Shown here piece by piece: positions 8,591 to 19,122 of a DNA stretch of 28,444 nucleotides (positions are counted from its first letter, which is position 1; each line of letters begins with the position of its first letter). The notes under the pieces were generated by a model. It was given only the letters and a program-made list of their open reading frames with translations. It did not search any database and was not told the DNA's origin. The stretch comes from Chara braunii (taxonomy: Eukaryota; Streptophyta; Charophyceae; Charales; Characeae), in the NCBI GenBank assembly GCA_003427395.1, contig BFEA01000324.1, forward strand, positions 412,239 through 440,682, in the 5' to 3' direction. The position numbers and the translations under genes are program-made.

Positions 8591-8755
8591 GACCCTATCC
8601 CACGTAAGGTCCTTGCACCCCCCAAAGCAGAGCCTAAGGAAACCAACACATATGAGCAATCTAACCACAAACCCCTACCTGCATCCCCATTAGACCGCTA
8701 ACTGTATCAGACAAACCCCTCATAGGCCAAGATGTTACATACAACACCATGAGCA

Positions 8756-8826
8756 ACCCTTGGGTGGTGCGCACGCAATGTCTGTAATAGCTTACCATGC
8801 ATTAGCCCAAGGGGTGTGTGTCCAAC
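8756..8826. repeat. Imperfect inverted repeat beside the tRNA-like sequence
   Basis: CCCTTGGGTGG near 8758-8768 is roughly complementary to CCAAGGGGTG near 8808-8818, with about 40 bases between. It could form a hairpin, possibly part of the SINE-like tail. No function can be assigned. Confidence 0.35.
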
Positions 8827-8844
8827 CGTAAGTCATTCTAACGC

Positions 8845-8955
8845 CCTGTCGGTGTCCATGCGTGAGGCTGCGGATTTGACCCCCGCAACCCCAGACCTCA
8901 ATGCGCATTTCCAACCGGTGCTCTAACCACTGAGCTACATCACTTCTTTCCAATG
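8845..8955 (-). repeat. tRNA-derived SINE-like sequence or tRNA pseudogene
   Basis: Read on the minus strand, a box A match TAGCTCAGTGG (8927-8937) is followed 44 bases later by a box B-like GGGTCAAATCC (8872-8882). A D-stem GCTC/GAGC and a five-pair T-stem TGCGG/CCGCA (8883-8887 with 8869-8873) can be drawn. The anticodon stem does not pair and the T-loop is 9 rather than 7 bases, so this is not a working tRNA. A tRNA-derived SINE promoter region or tRNA relic is the best reading. No A-tail or target duplication was identified, so the limits are approximate. Confidence 0.6.
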
Positions 8956-8999
8956 TGTTCTTTCTGAATGGCAAGCCAGTACTCCCACCAGAGCAATCT

Positions 9000-9990
9000 T
9001 CTCTAGCCTGCCAAGGAGGCATGAGCGATAGGACTTGTTCTCTAATCAGATCTGATCAGGCCCTCTACCTTGATCTCCGGCGGAGTCCGACCCATCCTTG
9101 GTGTGTCATCGGACGTGGCAATCTCTGGCTCTGGAAATCCAAAGTCCCATTCCCTTAAGGTTGTTGCTGGAAACTTCCCTGCAGATTCGTGAAAGGTTCC
9201 ACGATAAGTCCCCTGTCGTGTGCTCGGGAAGCTGACAAACTTGACCCCTGACAATTGGGGGTTTGTCTCGGCAGTTCACTGACTGGGCTGTAGCCGGATG
9301 CCTTGTTAACTAGAGTGTATTAAAGTCTGTCTGTGAGTCATCTGTGATGTCAATCCATGTGAGCGATTCTCCCCTTCTCCGACACCTAAATTTTCTCTTG
9401 CTGCTTGTTCCTGAACTTCTAGGTATTCATGACATTTTGCCCTATAGCCTCGTTTTTTTCCGTTAACTCTACGCCCTTCCTCAGTTTGGCGGCGAGGATA
9501 ATTGTCCTCCTTGTGATAGTATCACCTGCACCTCCGACACCAATTGGTGTAGGGAGATATTATATTCACTTTCCAGCGCTTTCTCTGAGGAAACTCGATT
9601 ACTAAATCGTCATTTATTATAAACTTCACTCTGATGGCGTGTCAAACTTTATGTTCGCTAGTTTCGGTCTGTCTTTATCGTATTCTGGATTGTGCATTGT
9701 TATGATTTTTTCAAAGATGCTCATAACTGCACTTCTCAAATAGTAGTAGGTCTCTAAGGGAACCCTGAGAGCTATAATCTAAAACTTTGTTTCCGCTTCC
9801 TATATGCGGACAAACTGCAATTCCTTGTTTGACAGTCTTGGTTTGAACAACACGAGATACTCGCTCGTTTCCAGTTCACAAGCGGTTATTGTCTATGTAT
9901 AACCCGTGGTCATGAGCGGGGGCTCGATTATTGCATGCGGTCGGGATCATGGCCGCGGAGGGCAGCCGCGGGGGCTGAGTGCGGCTGTAA
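9000..9990. other. Unassigned non-coding stretch
   Basis: No gene, repeat family or RNA gene was recognised. A small imperfect hairpin lies near 9235-9267 (ACAAAC/GTTTGT plus CCCC/GGGG). A locally GC-rich patch at about 9905-9995 precedes the A/T-rich block. Confidence 0.5.
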
Positions 9991-10039
9991 AACCCCGATA
10001 TTTTTAATTCGAATAATAATAAGCGGGCAAGCTAAATAA

Positions 10040-10430
10040 ACCTATGGGTTTGTAGGTTTTGAAAAAACCCACCTCCATATATATATATTTTTTATATGTT
10101 TTTTGTGATTTAAAAAAAAAAAAAAAAAAAAACATAAAGTATTAAAATCAAAAGAAACATAAAAAAAAATAAAAAAAAATTATAATTTTGTTTTCGAATT
10201 TTTGGTGGGATAATCATGGTATACATGATTCTTTAATTTTTTTTTGTTCCCTACATACGCAAATATAAAACGAAAAAAAATATATAAATATATAATGGAA
10301 AAAAAAAACAAAGTCGTTTTTTTTTTTTTTTTTTTACTTGTTTTTTCGTTTTTGATAGACACACAAATTGATTGATTGATTGATTAATTGATTGATTGAT
10401 TGATTTATTAGGAAAAAAAACAATTAAACT
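10040..10430. repeat. A/T homopolymer block and (GATT)n microsatellite
   Basis: Long A and T homopolymers occur, for example A runs near 10111-10131 and T runs near 10317-10335. A GATT tetranucleotide tract covers about 10368-10408. Open frames here are low-complexity artefacts. Confidence 0.85.
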
Positions 10431-10439
10431 CGCTAGTTC

Positions 10440-10440
<1 letters not shown>

Positions 10441-10500
<60 letters not shown>
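10441..10500. repeat. (TG)n microsatellite abutting the gap
   Basis: A perfect TG repeat of about 60 bases runs straight into the run of Ns. Its true length is therefore unknown and is probably why the assembly broke here. Confidence 0.95.
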
Positions 10501-10810
10501 NNNNNNNNNNNNNNNNNNNNNNNNNNNNNNNNNNNNNNNNNNNNNNNNNNNNNNNNNNNNNNNNNNNNNNNNNNNNNNNNNNNNNNNNNNNNNNNNNNNN
10601 NNNNNNNNNNNNNNNNNNNNNNNNNNNNNNNNNNNNNNNNNNNNNNNNNNNNNNNNNNNNNNNNNNNNNNNNNNNNNNNNNNNNNNNNNNNNNNNNNNNN
10701 NNNNNNNNNNNNNNNNNNNNNNNNNNNNNNNNNNNNNNNNNNNNNNNNNNNNNNNNNNNNNNNNNNNNNNNNNNNNNNNNNNNNNNNNNNNNNNNNNNNN
10801 NNNNNNNNNN
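10501..10810. other. Assembly gap (310 Ns)
   Basis: The sequence is unknown here. Open frames that cross the gap are meaningless. Confidence 1.
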
Positions 10811-11280
10811 AATCAATAAAAAAAAAAAATCAATCAATCAATACCTTTCTTTCTATTTTTTTTTCCACACACAAAAAACCACCCCCCCAAAATTTTATTT
10901 TTTAAGCTGTTTTCTGTTCGAGGGGGTAGAGTCGAGGTTCCGGAACCCCAATCTGAACCCCCCACCCTCAACCCCCTCTCCCCTTGGTTGTGGCGGACCC
11001 CGGCAGACCGTGGCCTCACGGCCTCGACCGCTGTCCACGGTTGTGCCCGAGGTGACCGCGACCGCAGGTGTTTCACAGGTTATTGCACATCTGAAAATCC
11101 GCATATGAAATTTGTGAAGTGGGAAAAATTATGTTGGCTTGTATATCTTGAAAATAGTTTCTTAATCATAAAATCGGAAGGAGATAATGCAGTTCATGGT
11201 AAAGTCACGTAATAAACTGAACTTTTAACTTTTCATATCAAACAAAGTATTGAAACATATCTGTATTGAAAACTTCATTA
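10811..11280. other. (AATC)n tract, then unassigned GC-rich stretch
   Basis: Just after the gap lies AATCAATC-type sequence (about 10828-10842), the inverse orientation of the GATT tract before the gap. A C/G-rich patch at about 10880-11080 has no recognisable product. The 81-base array begins near 11281. Confidence 0.5.
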
Positions 11281-11512
11281 AGTGATGAACGCCTTGAAGA
11301 GCATAAAAACAACCCCTATAACAACCTCATAGACTACGTGAACATTTTGAATCATCATGAAAGTGATTAAAGACTTTGAAAACAACCTTTATGACCATTT
11401 GTTCAAGTTACCTGAAAATCATAAAATATCCGGCAGTGACGAACGTCATTAAAACCATGAAAGCACCCCTTTATGGTCATGTGTTTAAGTTACTTAAAAA
11501 TCATGAAACGTC
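11281..11512 (+). repeat. 81-base minisatellite array, first direct block
   Basis: About three degenerate units are recognised by GATGAACG..., GAAAACAACCTTTATGACC and GAAAATCATAAA. The block ends at a perfect 14-base palindrome arm AAAAATCATGAAAC (11496-11509). Its mirror GTTTCATGATTTTT (11518-11531) opens the inverted block. Confidence 0.8.
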
Positions 11513-11965
11513 ATGAAGTTTCATGATTTTTATAAAGCTTAAACATATGGTCATAAGGATTGTTTTCGTGATCTTCGGGACGTTAATCACTTCAGAATGC
11601 TTCATAATTTTTATGTAGCTTGAACAAATGGTCATTAGGGTTGCTTTCATGATATTCAAAACGTTTATCACTTCGGGATGCTTCATGGTTTCCGGGTGGC
11701 TTAAACAAATGGTCATAAGGGTTGCTTTAAAAGTCTTCAAGACGTTCATAACTTCAGGATGCTTCATGATTTTCGGATAGCTTGAATAAATGGTTATAAG
11801 AGTTGTTGAGATGATTTTTGGGACGTTCATCACTTCGAGATGCTTCATGATTTTCGGGTAGCTTGAACAGATAACCATAAGGGTTTCTTTCAGGTCTTCG
11901 GGGTGTTCATCACATCCGGATGCTTCGTGATTTTCGTGCAGCTTAAACAAATGGGTAAAAGGGTT
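11513..11965 (-). repeat. 81-base minisatellite array, inverted block, left part
   Basis: Units appear in reverse orientation (CTTCATGATTTTCGG, GCTTGAACAAATGGTCAT, AAGGGTTGCTTTCATG). There are about five and a half units. The block is cut at 11965 by the MITE-like insertion and resumes at 12488. Confidence 0.85.
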
Positions 11966-12487
11966 CAACAGAAAGATTTTCGAGAATTAAATAATCATTC
12001 TAGAGTAAAATTACATTCTAAATTTTAAATTTTCATTCCATCTTAAAAAATGTCATTCCAATTTTAAAATTTTTCGTCTTACTTGAAAACTTTCCTTCCA
12101 AGAATGGGGTATCCCTTCTTATTTGAACTGCATGCTAGAGATTGAATGAAAGTGTGAATGAGTTCATGAAATATTTTAATTGGACTGTCATTCTAAGTAA
12201 GGATTTTCAGTCATAAATAGGGTAATCCAATCTAAATTAGACGATATTTGTTATAGTAGAATGAAAGTCTAATTAAAACATTACATAAACTCGTCAAGAC
12301 TATCATTCCATCTTGAACAAATAGATGTAGTTGGAAGGGAAAGTTCATATTTAGACGGGAACTTGTCAAATTAAATTGAAAATTTTAGAATTGAACAAAC
12401 ATTGGAATGATAATTTATAAATATGAAGGATTTTGTTTTTATGGAATGTTTTTTGAACTTTCATTTCTCATGGGAATTTTTCTGTTG
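11966..12487. mobile_element. MITE-like element inserted in an array unit
   Basis: The roughly 522-base non-array segment is bounded by perfect 9-base inverted termini, CAACAGAAA (11966-11974) and TTTCTGTTG (12479-12487). The similarity continues imperfectly inward for about 25 bases. The interior is A/T-rich, has repeated CATTCC words and no coding capacity. The left flank AAGGGTT and right flank TTGCTTTCATG join to give the array consensus AAGGGTTGCTTTCATG if TT was duplicated. The insertion point and a 2-base target duplication can therefore be inferred; GTT as a 3-base duplication is the alternative. The superfamily is not clear. Confidence 0.65.
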
Positions 12488-12687
12488 TTGCTTTCATGTT
12501 TTTTGTAACGCTCATCACTTCGGGATAACTTATGATTCTTGGGTGGTTTGAACGAATATCCATAAGAGTTGCTTTCATGGTTTTTAAGGCGTTCATCACT
12601 TTTGTGTGCTTCATGATTTTCAGGTAACTTAAATCGATAGCCGTAAGTATTGCTTTTATTGTCTTCGGGACGTTCATCACTTCAGAC
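12488..12687 (-). repeat. 81-base minisatellite array, inverted block, right part
   Basis: The inverted units continue after the insertion, about two and a half units long. They end abruptly near 12687, where CACTTCAG switches to plus-orientation AAGACCATAAAAGCAACC. Confidence 0.85.
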
Positions 12688-13260
12688 TCAAAGACCATAA
12701 AAGCAACCTGTGACCATCTGTTCAAGCTAACTGAAAATCATGAAACACCCCAAAGTGATGAACGTCCCGAAAACTATAAGGACAACTCTTATAGTCATCT
12801 CTTCAAGCTACCCGAAAATCATAAAGCATCCCGAGGTGATAAACGTCCCAAAGATCATGAAAGCAACCCTTATCTATCTATTTAAGCTATCTCAAAATCA
12901 TAAAGCATCCCGGAGTGAAGAACATAACAAAGACTGTGAAAGCAACCATTATGGTTATCTCTTCAAACTACCTGAAAATCACAAAGCATCTGGAAGTGAT
13001 AAATATCCCGAAAGCTATGAAGACAACCCTTACGTCCATCTGTTCAAGCGACCCGAAAATCATGACGCATCCGGAAGTGGTGAACGTCCCGAAAACCATG
13101 AATGCAACTCTTATGACCATCTGTTAAAGCTACCCGAAAATTTATGAAACATCCGCAAGTGTTGAACGTCCCGAAGACCTTGAAAACGACCCTTATGTCA
13201 TTGACCATTTGTTCAAGCTACCAGAAATCATAAAGCATCCCGAAGTGACGAACATCCTAA

Positions 13261-14235
13261 CGACCAAGAAAGCAACGTTAAGTACCATCTGTTCAAGCTT
13301 AGCCTACCGGAAAATCATGAAGTATTCTGAAATGATGAACGTCCTAAATATCATATTAGAAACCCTTATGACCATCTATTTAAGCTACGCAAAAATCATG
13401 AAATATTCAAAGTGACGAGCGTCCCGAAGATCATATCAACAACCTTTATAGACATTTGCTTAAGCGACCTGAAAATCATGAAGCATCCTTAAGTGATGAA
13501 TGTCCCAAAGATCATGAAAGCAACCTTTATGGTCCCTCTGTTCAAGCGACCTAAAATCATGAAGCATCCCGAATTGGTGAACATCATGAAGACCATGCAA
13601 GCAACCCTTATGGTTATCTGTTCAAGCAACCCGAAAATCATGAAGTGTCTCGAAGTGATAAACGTCCCGAAAACCATGAAAACAACTCTTATGACCACTT
13701 CTTCAAGCGACCCGAAAATCATGACGCGTTCCGACATGATGAACATCCCGAAGACCATGAAAACACCTATTATGGTCATATGTTGAAGATGCCTGAAAAT
13801 CATGAAGCGTCATGAAATGATGAACATCTCGAAGACCATTAAAACAACCGTTAAGACCATTTGTTTAAGCTGTCCGAAAACCATGGAGCGTCTTTAAGTG
13901 ATAAATGTCCCAAAGACCGTTAAAAAAAATCGTTATGACAATTTGTTCAAGCTGTCTGAAAATCATGAAGCGTCCTTAAGTGATCAACGACACGAAGACC
14001 ATGAAAGGAACTCTTATGGTAATTTGTTCAAACTTCCAGAGAATCATGAGACGTTCTTAAGTGATGTTGTGAACAACATAAAAACAACTCTTATGACCAT
14101 TCGTTCAAACTGCCTGAAAATCATAAAATGTCCTTAAGTGATGAACGTCGTGAACACCATGAAAATAACTTTTATAGTCATCTTCTCAAACTGCCTGAAA
14201 ATCATGAAGCGTTCTCAAGTGATGAACGTCTTGAA
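13261..14235 (+). repeat. Higher-order repeat copy 1 (about 973 bases, 12 units)
   Basis: This segment is nearly identical to 14236-15210. A diagnostic unit with an extra insertion (AAGTACCATCTGTTCAAGC, then TTAGCC) begins at 13280 and recurs at 14253. Further variant units (for example GTCCCAAAGACCGT and GTCGTGAACACC) recur in the same order at offsets of 970-975. Similarity between the two copies far exceeds that between adjacent 81-base units. Confidence 0.85.
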
Positions 14236-15210
14236 GATCAAGAAAGCAACCTTAAGTACCATCTGTTCAAGCTTAGCCTACCGGAAAATCATGAAGTATT
14301 CCGAAATGATGAACGTCCTAAATATCATATTAGAAACCCTTATGACCATCTATTTAAGCTACGCAAAAATCATGAAATATTCAAAGTGACGAGCGTCTCG
14401 AAGATCATATCAACATCCTTTATAGACATTTGCTTAAGCGCCCTGAAAATCATGAAGCATCCTTAAGTGATGAATGTCCCAAAGATCATGAAAGCAACCT
14501 TTATGGTCCCTCTGTTCAAGCAACCTAAAATCATGAAGCATCCCAAATTGGTGAACATCATGAAGACCATGCAAGCAACCCTTATGGTCATTCAAGCAAC
14601 CCGAAAATCATGAAGTGTCTCGAAGTGATAAACGTCCCGAAAACCATGAAAACAACTCTTATGACCACTTCTTCAAGCGACCCGAAAATCATGACGTGTT
14701 CCGACATGATGAACATCCCGAAGACCATGAAAGCACCTATTATGGTCATATGTTGAAGATGCCTGAAAATCATGAAGCGTCATGAAATTATAAACATCTG
14801 CAAGACCATTAAAACAACCGTTATGACCATTTGTTTAAGTTGTCCGAAAACCATGGAGCGTCTTTAAGTGATGAATGTCCCAAAGACCGTGAAAAAAATC
14901 CGTGATGACAATTTGTTCAAGCTGTCTGAAAATCATGAAGCGTCTTTAAGTGATCAACGTCACGAAGACCATGAAAGCAACTCTTATGGTAATTTGTTCA
15001 AGCTGCCCGAAAATCATGAGGCGTTCTTAAGCGATGAACGTTGTGAACAACATAAAAACAACTCTTATGATCATTCGTTCAAGCTGCCTGAAAATCATAA
15101 AATGTCCTTAAGTGATGAACGTCGTGAACACCATGAAAACAACTTTTATAGTCATCTTCTCAAACTGCCTGAAAATCATGAAGCATCCTCAAGTGATGAA
15201 CGTTTTGAAG
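14236..15210 (+). repeat. Higher-order repeat copy 2
   Basis: This is the second copy of the roughly 973-base, 12-unit block, in direct tandem with the first. Small differences include a short deletion near 14590, where GGTTATCTGTTCAAG in copy 1 is shortened to GGTCATTCAAG. Confidence 0.85.
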
Positions 15211-16030
15211 ACCATGAAAGCAACACGTATGGTTTTCTGCCCAAGCTGCCCGAAAATCATGAAGCGTCCTGAAGTGATGAACGTCCGAAAGACCATGAAA
15301 ATAACCCTTATGGCCATTAGTTCAAGCTGCCCGAAAATCATGAAACATCTTGAAGTGATAAATGTCCCGAACGTCATGAAGGCAACCCTTATGACCATCT
15401 ATTTAAGCTGCCTGAAAGTGATAAACATTTCAAAGATCATGAAAACATCCATTGTGACAATCTGTTCAAACTGTCTAAGAATCATGAACCGTCGAGAAGT
15501 GATGAGTGTTCTGAAAACCATGAAAACAACCCTCATGACCGTCTGTTGAAGCTGCCCCCCAAAATGAAACGTCCTGAAGTGATGAACGTCGCGAAGACAA
15601 TGAAAGAAACCCTTATGGTCGTCTGTTCATGCTGCCTGATAAAGGACCCTGAAGTTACGAAAATCCCTAAGACAATGAAAATAACCCTTATGACCATCTG
15701 TTCAAGCTTCTCGAAAATCATGAAACGTCTTGCAGTGCGGAACGACCTGAAAATCATGAAAGCAATCCTTATGACCATTTTTTCAAGTTGCCAAAAAATC
15801 ATGAAACGTCCTTATGTGATGAACGTCTCGAATATCATGAAAGCAATTTTTATGACTATTTGTTCAAACTACCTGAAAATCATGAAACGTCTTAAAGTAA
15901 TGAATTTCTTGAAAACCATGAAAACAACCTTTATGACTATTTGCTCAAACTACCTGATAATCATAAAACATCTTGAAATGATGAACGTCCTGAAGGCCAT
16001 GAAAGAAACCGCTATGACTACTTGTCTTAG

Positions 16031-17039
16031 CAAGCCGAACAACATCTATGATGAGAACAACATGAACGATGAAAAATCGACAACTTTTCAAATGAGTCCT
16101 AAAAATTGAGAGTGAAAGTGAGGAAAATATGAGCAATGAAAAAAATGTGGGACTAAGTTGCATATATAATATACGTATAACAAAAGTTACATGTGTTGTT
16201 AACCTTCTCTCTCTAAGTTTGATTTTTAGCTCGCCTTGCTAAAGCAACCAATCCTCGATCTCTTTTGTCTTCACCACATAAGAAGTGACATTAGACTGTT
16301 TAATTTAAACCTCCCACGTGTGGTATCGGGATGAAACAACCGTTTGGTCATTCATCCATTTTCGTACGTCTGGATTAGGTCGTCCTTAACAAATCTAGAT
16401 AAGTTACAAGCTTCTCCATGAAAAAATGACTATACCGAACGTTCTTTCAACTACTGCTCCTTGACCTCATTCACCAACTCGTTAAGTACAAATCTCTTGT
16501 CATCCTCATCTTCTACTACCTTGCCCAAGTGAATATCATTTGCGCAAACTCCTTCAATGTCGCAACGACTAATTGAGGCTTGGAGCCTAACACGGTTTTT
16601 TTCCACCGTGAGCGGATTCGGGTATTGCACTGTGATGAACTATCTTCTGTTCAACACGACTTTCTACGCAATTGCACTTTGGAGGTTGGACGGAGTAACA
16701 TGATCCAATTACACAAGTATCCTTTTTTGTTTCCTCATTTTTGGGTGAAAACTCGGTCCCATGGCAGTTGGTAGTTAGGACGTAAACATAGGATTCGTGA
16801 AAACCTAACAAAACAAATTGTTAGGTTTGCACGAAATTTATTCAAGATTACGATAGTATGTTTTTTAAGTCTCCTCCATGAACAAATTCTACGTAAAGTG
16901 AAACATCCACAAAAAAAAGAAAAGAAAATTAATTTTTCAGAACTACTGGAGGGGGCGAGGAAAAAAACGGTTTTTTTCATAGAAAATCATGACCTGGTGA
17001 AGCACCGTAGGTTCAAGAACTTAAATATCCTGCTTTTTT
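16031..17039. other. Unassigned stretch right of the array
   Basis: No recognised gene or element. Open frames at 16580-16774 (+) and 16735-16980 (-) are short, and their sequence matches nothing I know. A/T homopolymers are frequent. Confidence 0.45.
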
Positions 17040-17059
17040 GTTATCCCAAAAAATTATGT

Positions 17060-17694
17060 TTATAGTCCTATAAGATGTGTAGCACAATGAATTTATTCGG
17101 GGGTTTTCCGAACGCGCAAACATATTCTAGTGTTCGTGAATACGTTCGCTTGAACATGATTTCCCATACATGGGCGAATATATTATTTTTTATTGTTTGT
17201 TTTAATTTTTTTTCCTATATTTTTATTTTAAACTCGTGTTTGGCTAAGAATTTCAAGGTGTCTCTGAGGAAAAAAATGTTTGTATTCTTATTTTAAATGA
17301 CATATATTTTTTGATAAGGGTTTTATCGTTAAGTTCAATAGTGATTTATAGTCCTATAAATTATTTTGTGCAGAGCTTGACTTTTACCTAACTGCGAAAA
17401 CTGACTTATAGTACTATAAATGAGTATTCACCAAAATACGTTTTTTTTACATCTTTCAAGTTTCCCTTGTCATCCTTAAAAATTAAACTGTTTAAACTCT
17501 GTTTTTTTGCCAATCTACTGAGAATGACTTATATCTTTCAAGTTTCCCTTGTCATCCTTAAAAATTAACCTGTTTAAACTCTGTTTTTTTGCCAATCTAC
17601 TGAGAATGACTTATAGTCATATAAAAACATTTTGCAAGGAAGGTTTTTTTTGCACATTTTGAGGATCTACTGAGAATGACTTATAGTCATATAA
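17060..17694. repeat. Series of TTATAG-centred palindromes
   Basis: Five related 14-base motifs occur: TTATAGTCCTATAA at 17060-17073 and 17346-17359, the perfect palindrome TTATAGTACTATAA at 17406-17419, and TTATAGTCATATAA at 17611-17624 and 17681-17694. The last three are preceded by TGAC. The last two lie in a tandem duplication; the first three are at independent positions. Confidence 0.7.
17451..17614 (+). repeat. 82-base tandem duplication
   Basis: ATCTTTCAAGTTTCCCTTGT begins at 17451 and again at 17533. The copies are almost identical through CCAATCTACTGAGAATGACTT. Confidence 0.9.
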
Positions 17695-17736
17695 AAGCAT
17701 TTTGCAAGGAAGGGTTTTCTTGCACATTTTGAGGAA
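17597..17736 (+). repeat. 70-base tandem duplication
   Basis: CTACTGAGAATGACTTATAG begins at 17597 and again at 17667. The copies share CATTTTGCAAGGAAGG and TTGCACATTTTGAGGA. It overlaps the end of the 82-base duplication, so the two events are nested. Confidence 0.9.
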
Positions 17737-17739
17737 TGC

Positions 17740-18950
17740 TAAATTTTTCACCTGATTTTTTGCCTCCTTTATCGCAAAACGATTAAAAACGCTCTCTTTT
17801 TGTGTAAAAAATAACAATTTGACTTTTACTTTTTCATTCTATAAGAAATGTTAGGTTTTCTCCGATTGTGAGGTTTTCATGAATCCCCTGTTCGTACCTT
17901 AGCGAGCACATAAACAATTGTTGACACGGCCTCTTTTTTTTTGTTGGGAACGGGGAAGAAAACTCCAACTCGATCATCGTGCGAAAAAATCTTTTTGAAT
18001 TTTGAACTTTGGGAAAAATACGGTAATATTTGGAATTAAGACTTTAATAAGATTAGGATTTTCTCGTCATCGTATTTTTTGTTTGGTAACTGCATGGTGC
18101 TCCTCACTCGCGCTCATTTTGTCACGCTCCGTTCTGCACTCTACTTCCGCCATGCCTTAATTCCAATCTTAACTGTAATCTCTTATTTTTCCTTCCTTTA
18201 TGAGTGCAGGTGTAACTGTAATCTTATTGACCCTATTTTCTCATCGTGTTGAAACACGCAGCCCTGCTCCTTTCATTTCATTGGCCACAACGGTGCATGA
18301 CCGAATCGATGCGTGGAGAAGTGGTAACGTCACTCACGCCACGTCTCCCATCCTTTCCCCGCCTCAGCCTAATCCCAATTATCTCGTGTTGATGCTAATA
18401 GCTATAATTTTTTGCAAGTGCAACAAAAATCTCACTCGAATCAAATTTAGAAGGTTAACGCAGTCGAGAGGATTGTCTAAAAGTAACTATGGATGGGCAT
18501 CTGACTGTGTAAATCTTGTTCTTTCTTCGCGGATTTTTCCTTCCTTGTGGGAGTGATGATCAATATGGTGATCGTGATTTTGGTGACTCTTTCATGCAAT
18601 CTTGATCGTTTTATGCGCCTACTTTCTGATTATGATTGGAGAACATGGATGCTTGTCTGAGATCGGTTTGTTGAAATGACATAAAGGAATATTGGTTGTT
18701 TGTGGTGTCTAAGGAATTACACACAAAGACTACCGAGGCTCCACCGAAGTTGACGATTGGCTGGGCCAAAAATTTAGAACGCCCTTTTTCGCTCGAACCT
18801 CTTGCATCCTTGTCCTCATAATATTAACACAGATGATTCCAATTCTGACCTGGGACTCCGCCCCTCTTTCCTAAAATCCTTGGCACACCCCCTTTTCCCG
18901 CTACTTTCAGACCCACTACCCACTTCGATCAGGAAGTCGCGTCGGGCGTA
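17740..18950. other. Unassigned stretch, possible 5' LTR of the Ty3/gypsy element
   Basis: By position, the 5' LTR of the downstream element should end just before 18951, but no matching right-hand LTR was found. Its start therefore cannot be set. An open frame at 18200-18556 has a hydrophobic segment ('YLVLMLIAIIFCKC') but no family resemblance, and its start is preceded by a splice-acceptor-like pyrimidine tract and AG. Confidence 0.35.
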
Positions 18951-18954
18951 AGGT

Positions 18955-18966
18955 TAGTATCAGAGC
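18955..18966 (+). other. Primer-binding site for initiator Met tRNA
   Basis: TAGTATCAGAGC matches the plant-type site TGGTATCAGAGC with one G-to-A change. That is the sequence complementary to the 3' end of initiator Met tRNA, used by many plant LTR retrotransposons. Its place about 160 bases before the gag ATG is appropriate. Confidence 0.75.
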
Positions 18967-19122
18967 GCCCACACGTGTCAATCTAAGGACTCAGTAAGTA
19001 TTTGAACTCCTTAGTCAATCGACCTGGCGAGCCCAAGTCGAGGACGGTCTAAAAAAAAAAACGAGCCGATACGGGAACCTGTAGTCACTCGGAGTAGGTC
19101 CGCAGGACGACAGGGAGCTAAC

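Larger units (their letters stand above)
12688..16030 (+). repeat. 81-base minisatellite array, main direct block
   Basis: About 41 degenerate units occur in plus orientation. Recurring words are GATGAACGTCCCGAAGACC, ATGAAAGCAACCCTTATGAC and TTCAAGCTGCCCGAAAATCA, at a period of about 81 bases. Many units differ by substitutions and a few by small indels. Two of the three forward frames are stop-free for several units in a row, because 81 is 27 codons. The open frame shifts repeatedly along the array, so coding is unlikely. No transcription signals were recognised. Confidence 0.9.

Noticed and set aside
10396-11108. Open frames crossing the N run
   Set aside because: Unknown bases are translated as X; there is no evidence of coding.
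11281-16030. CRISPR-like array
   Set aside because: There is no alternation of constant repeats and unique spacers. The entire 81-base unit repeats with gradual divergence, and the genome is eukaryotic.
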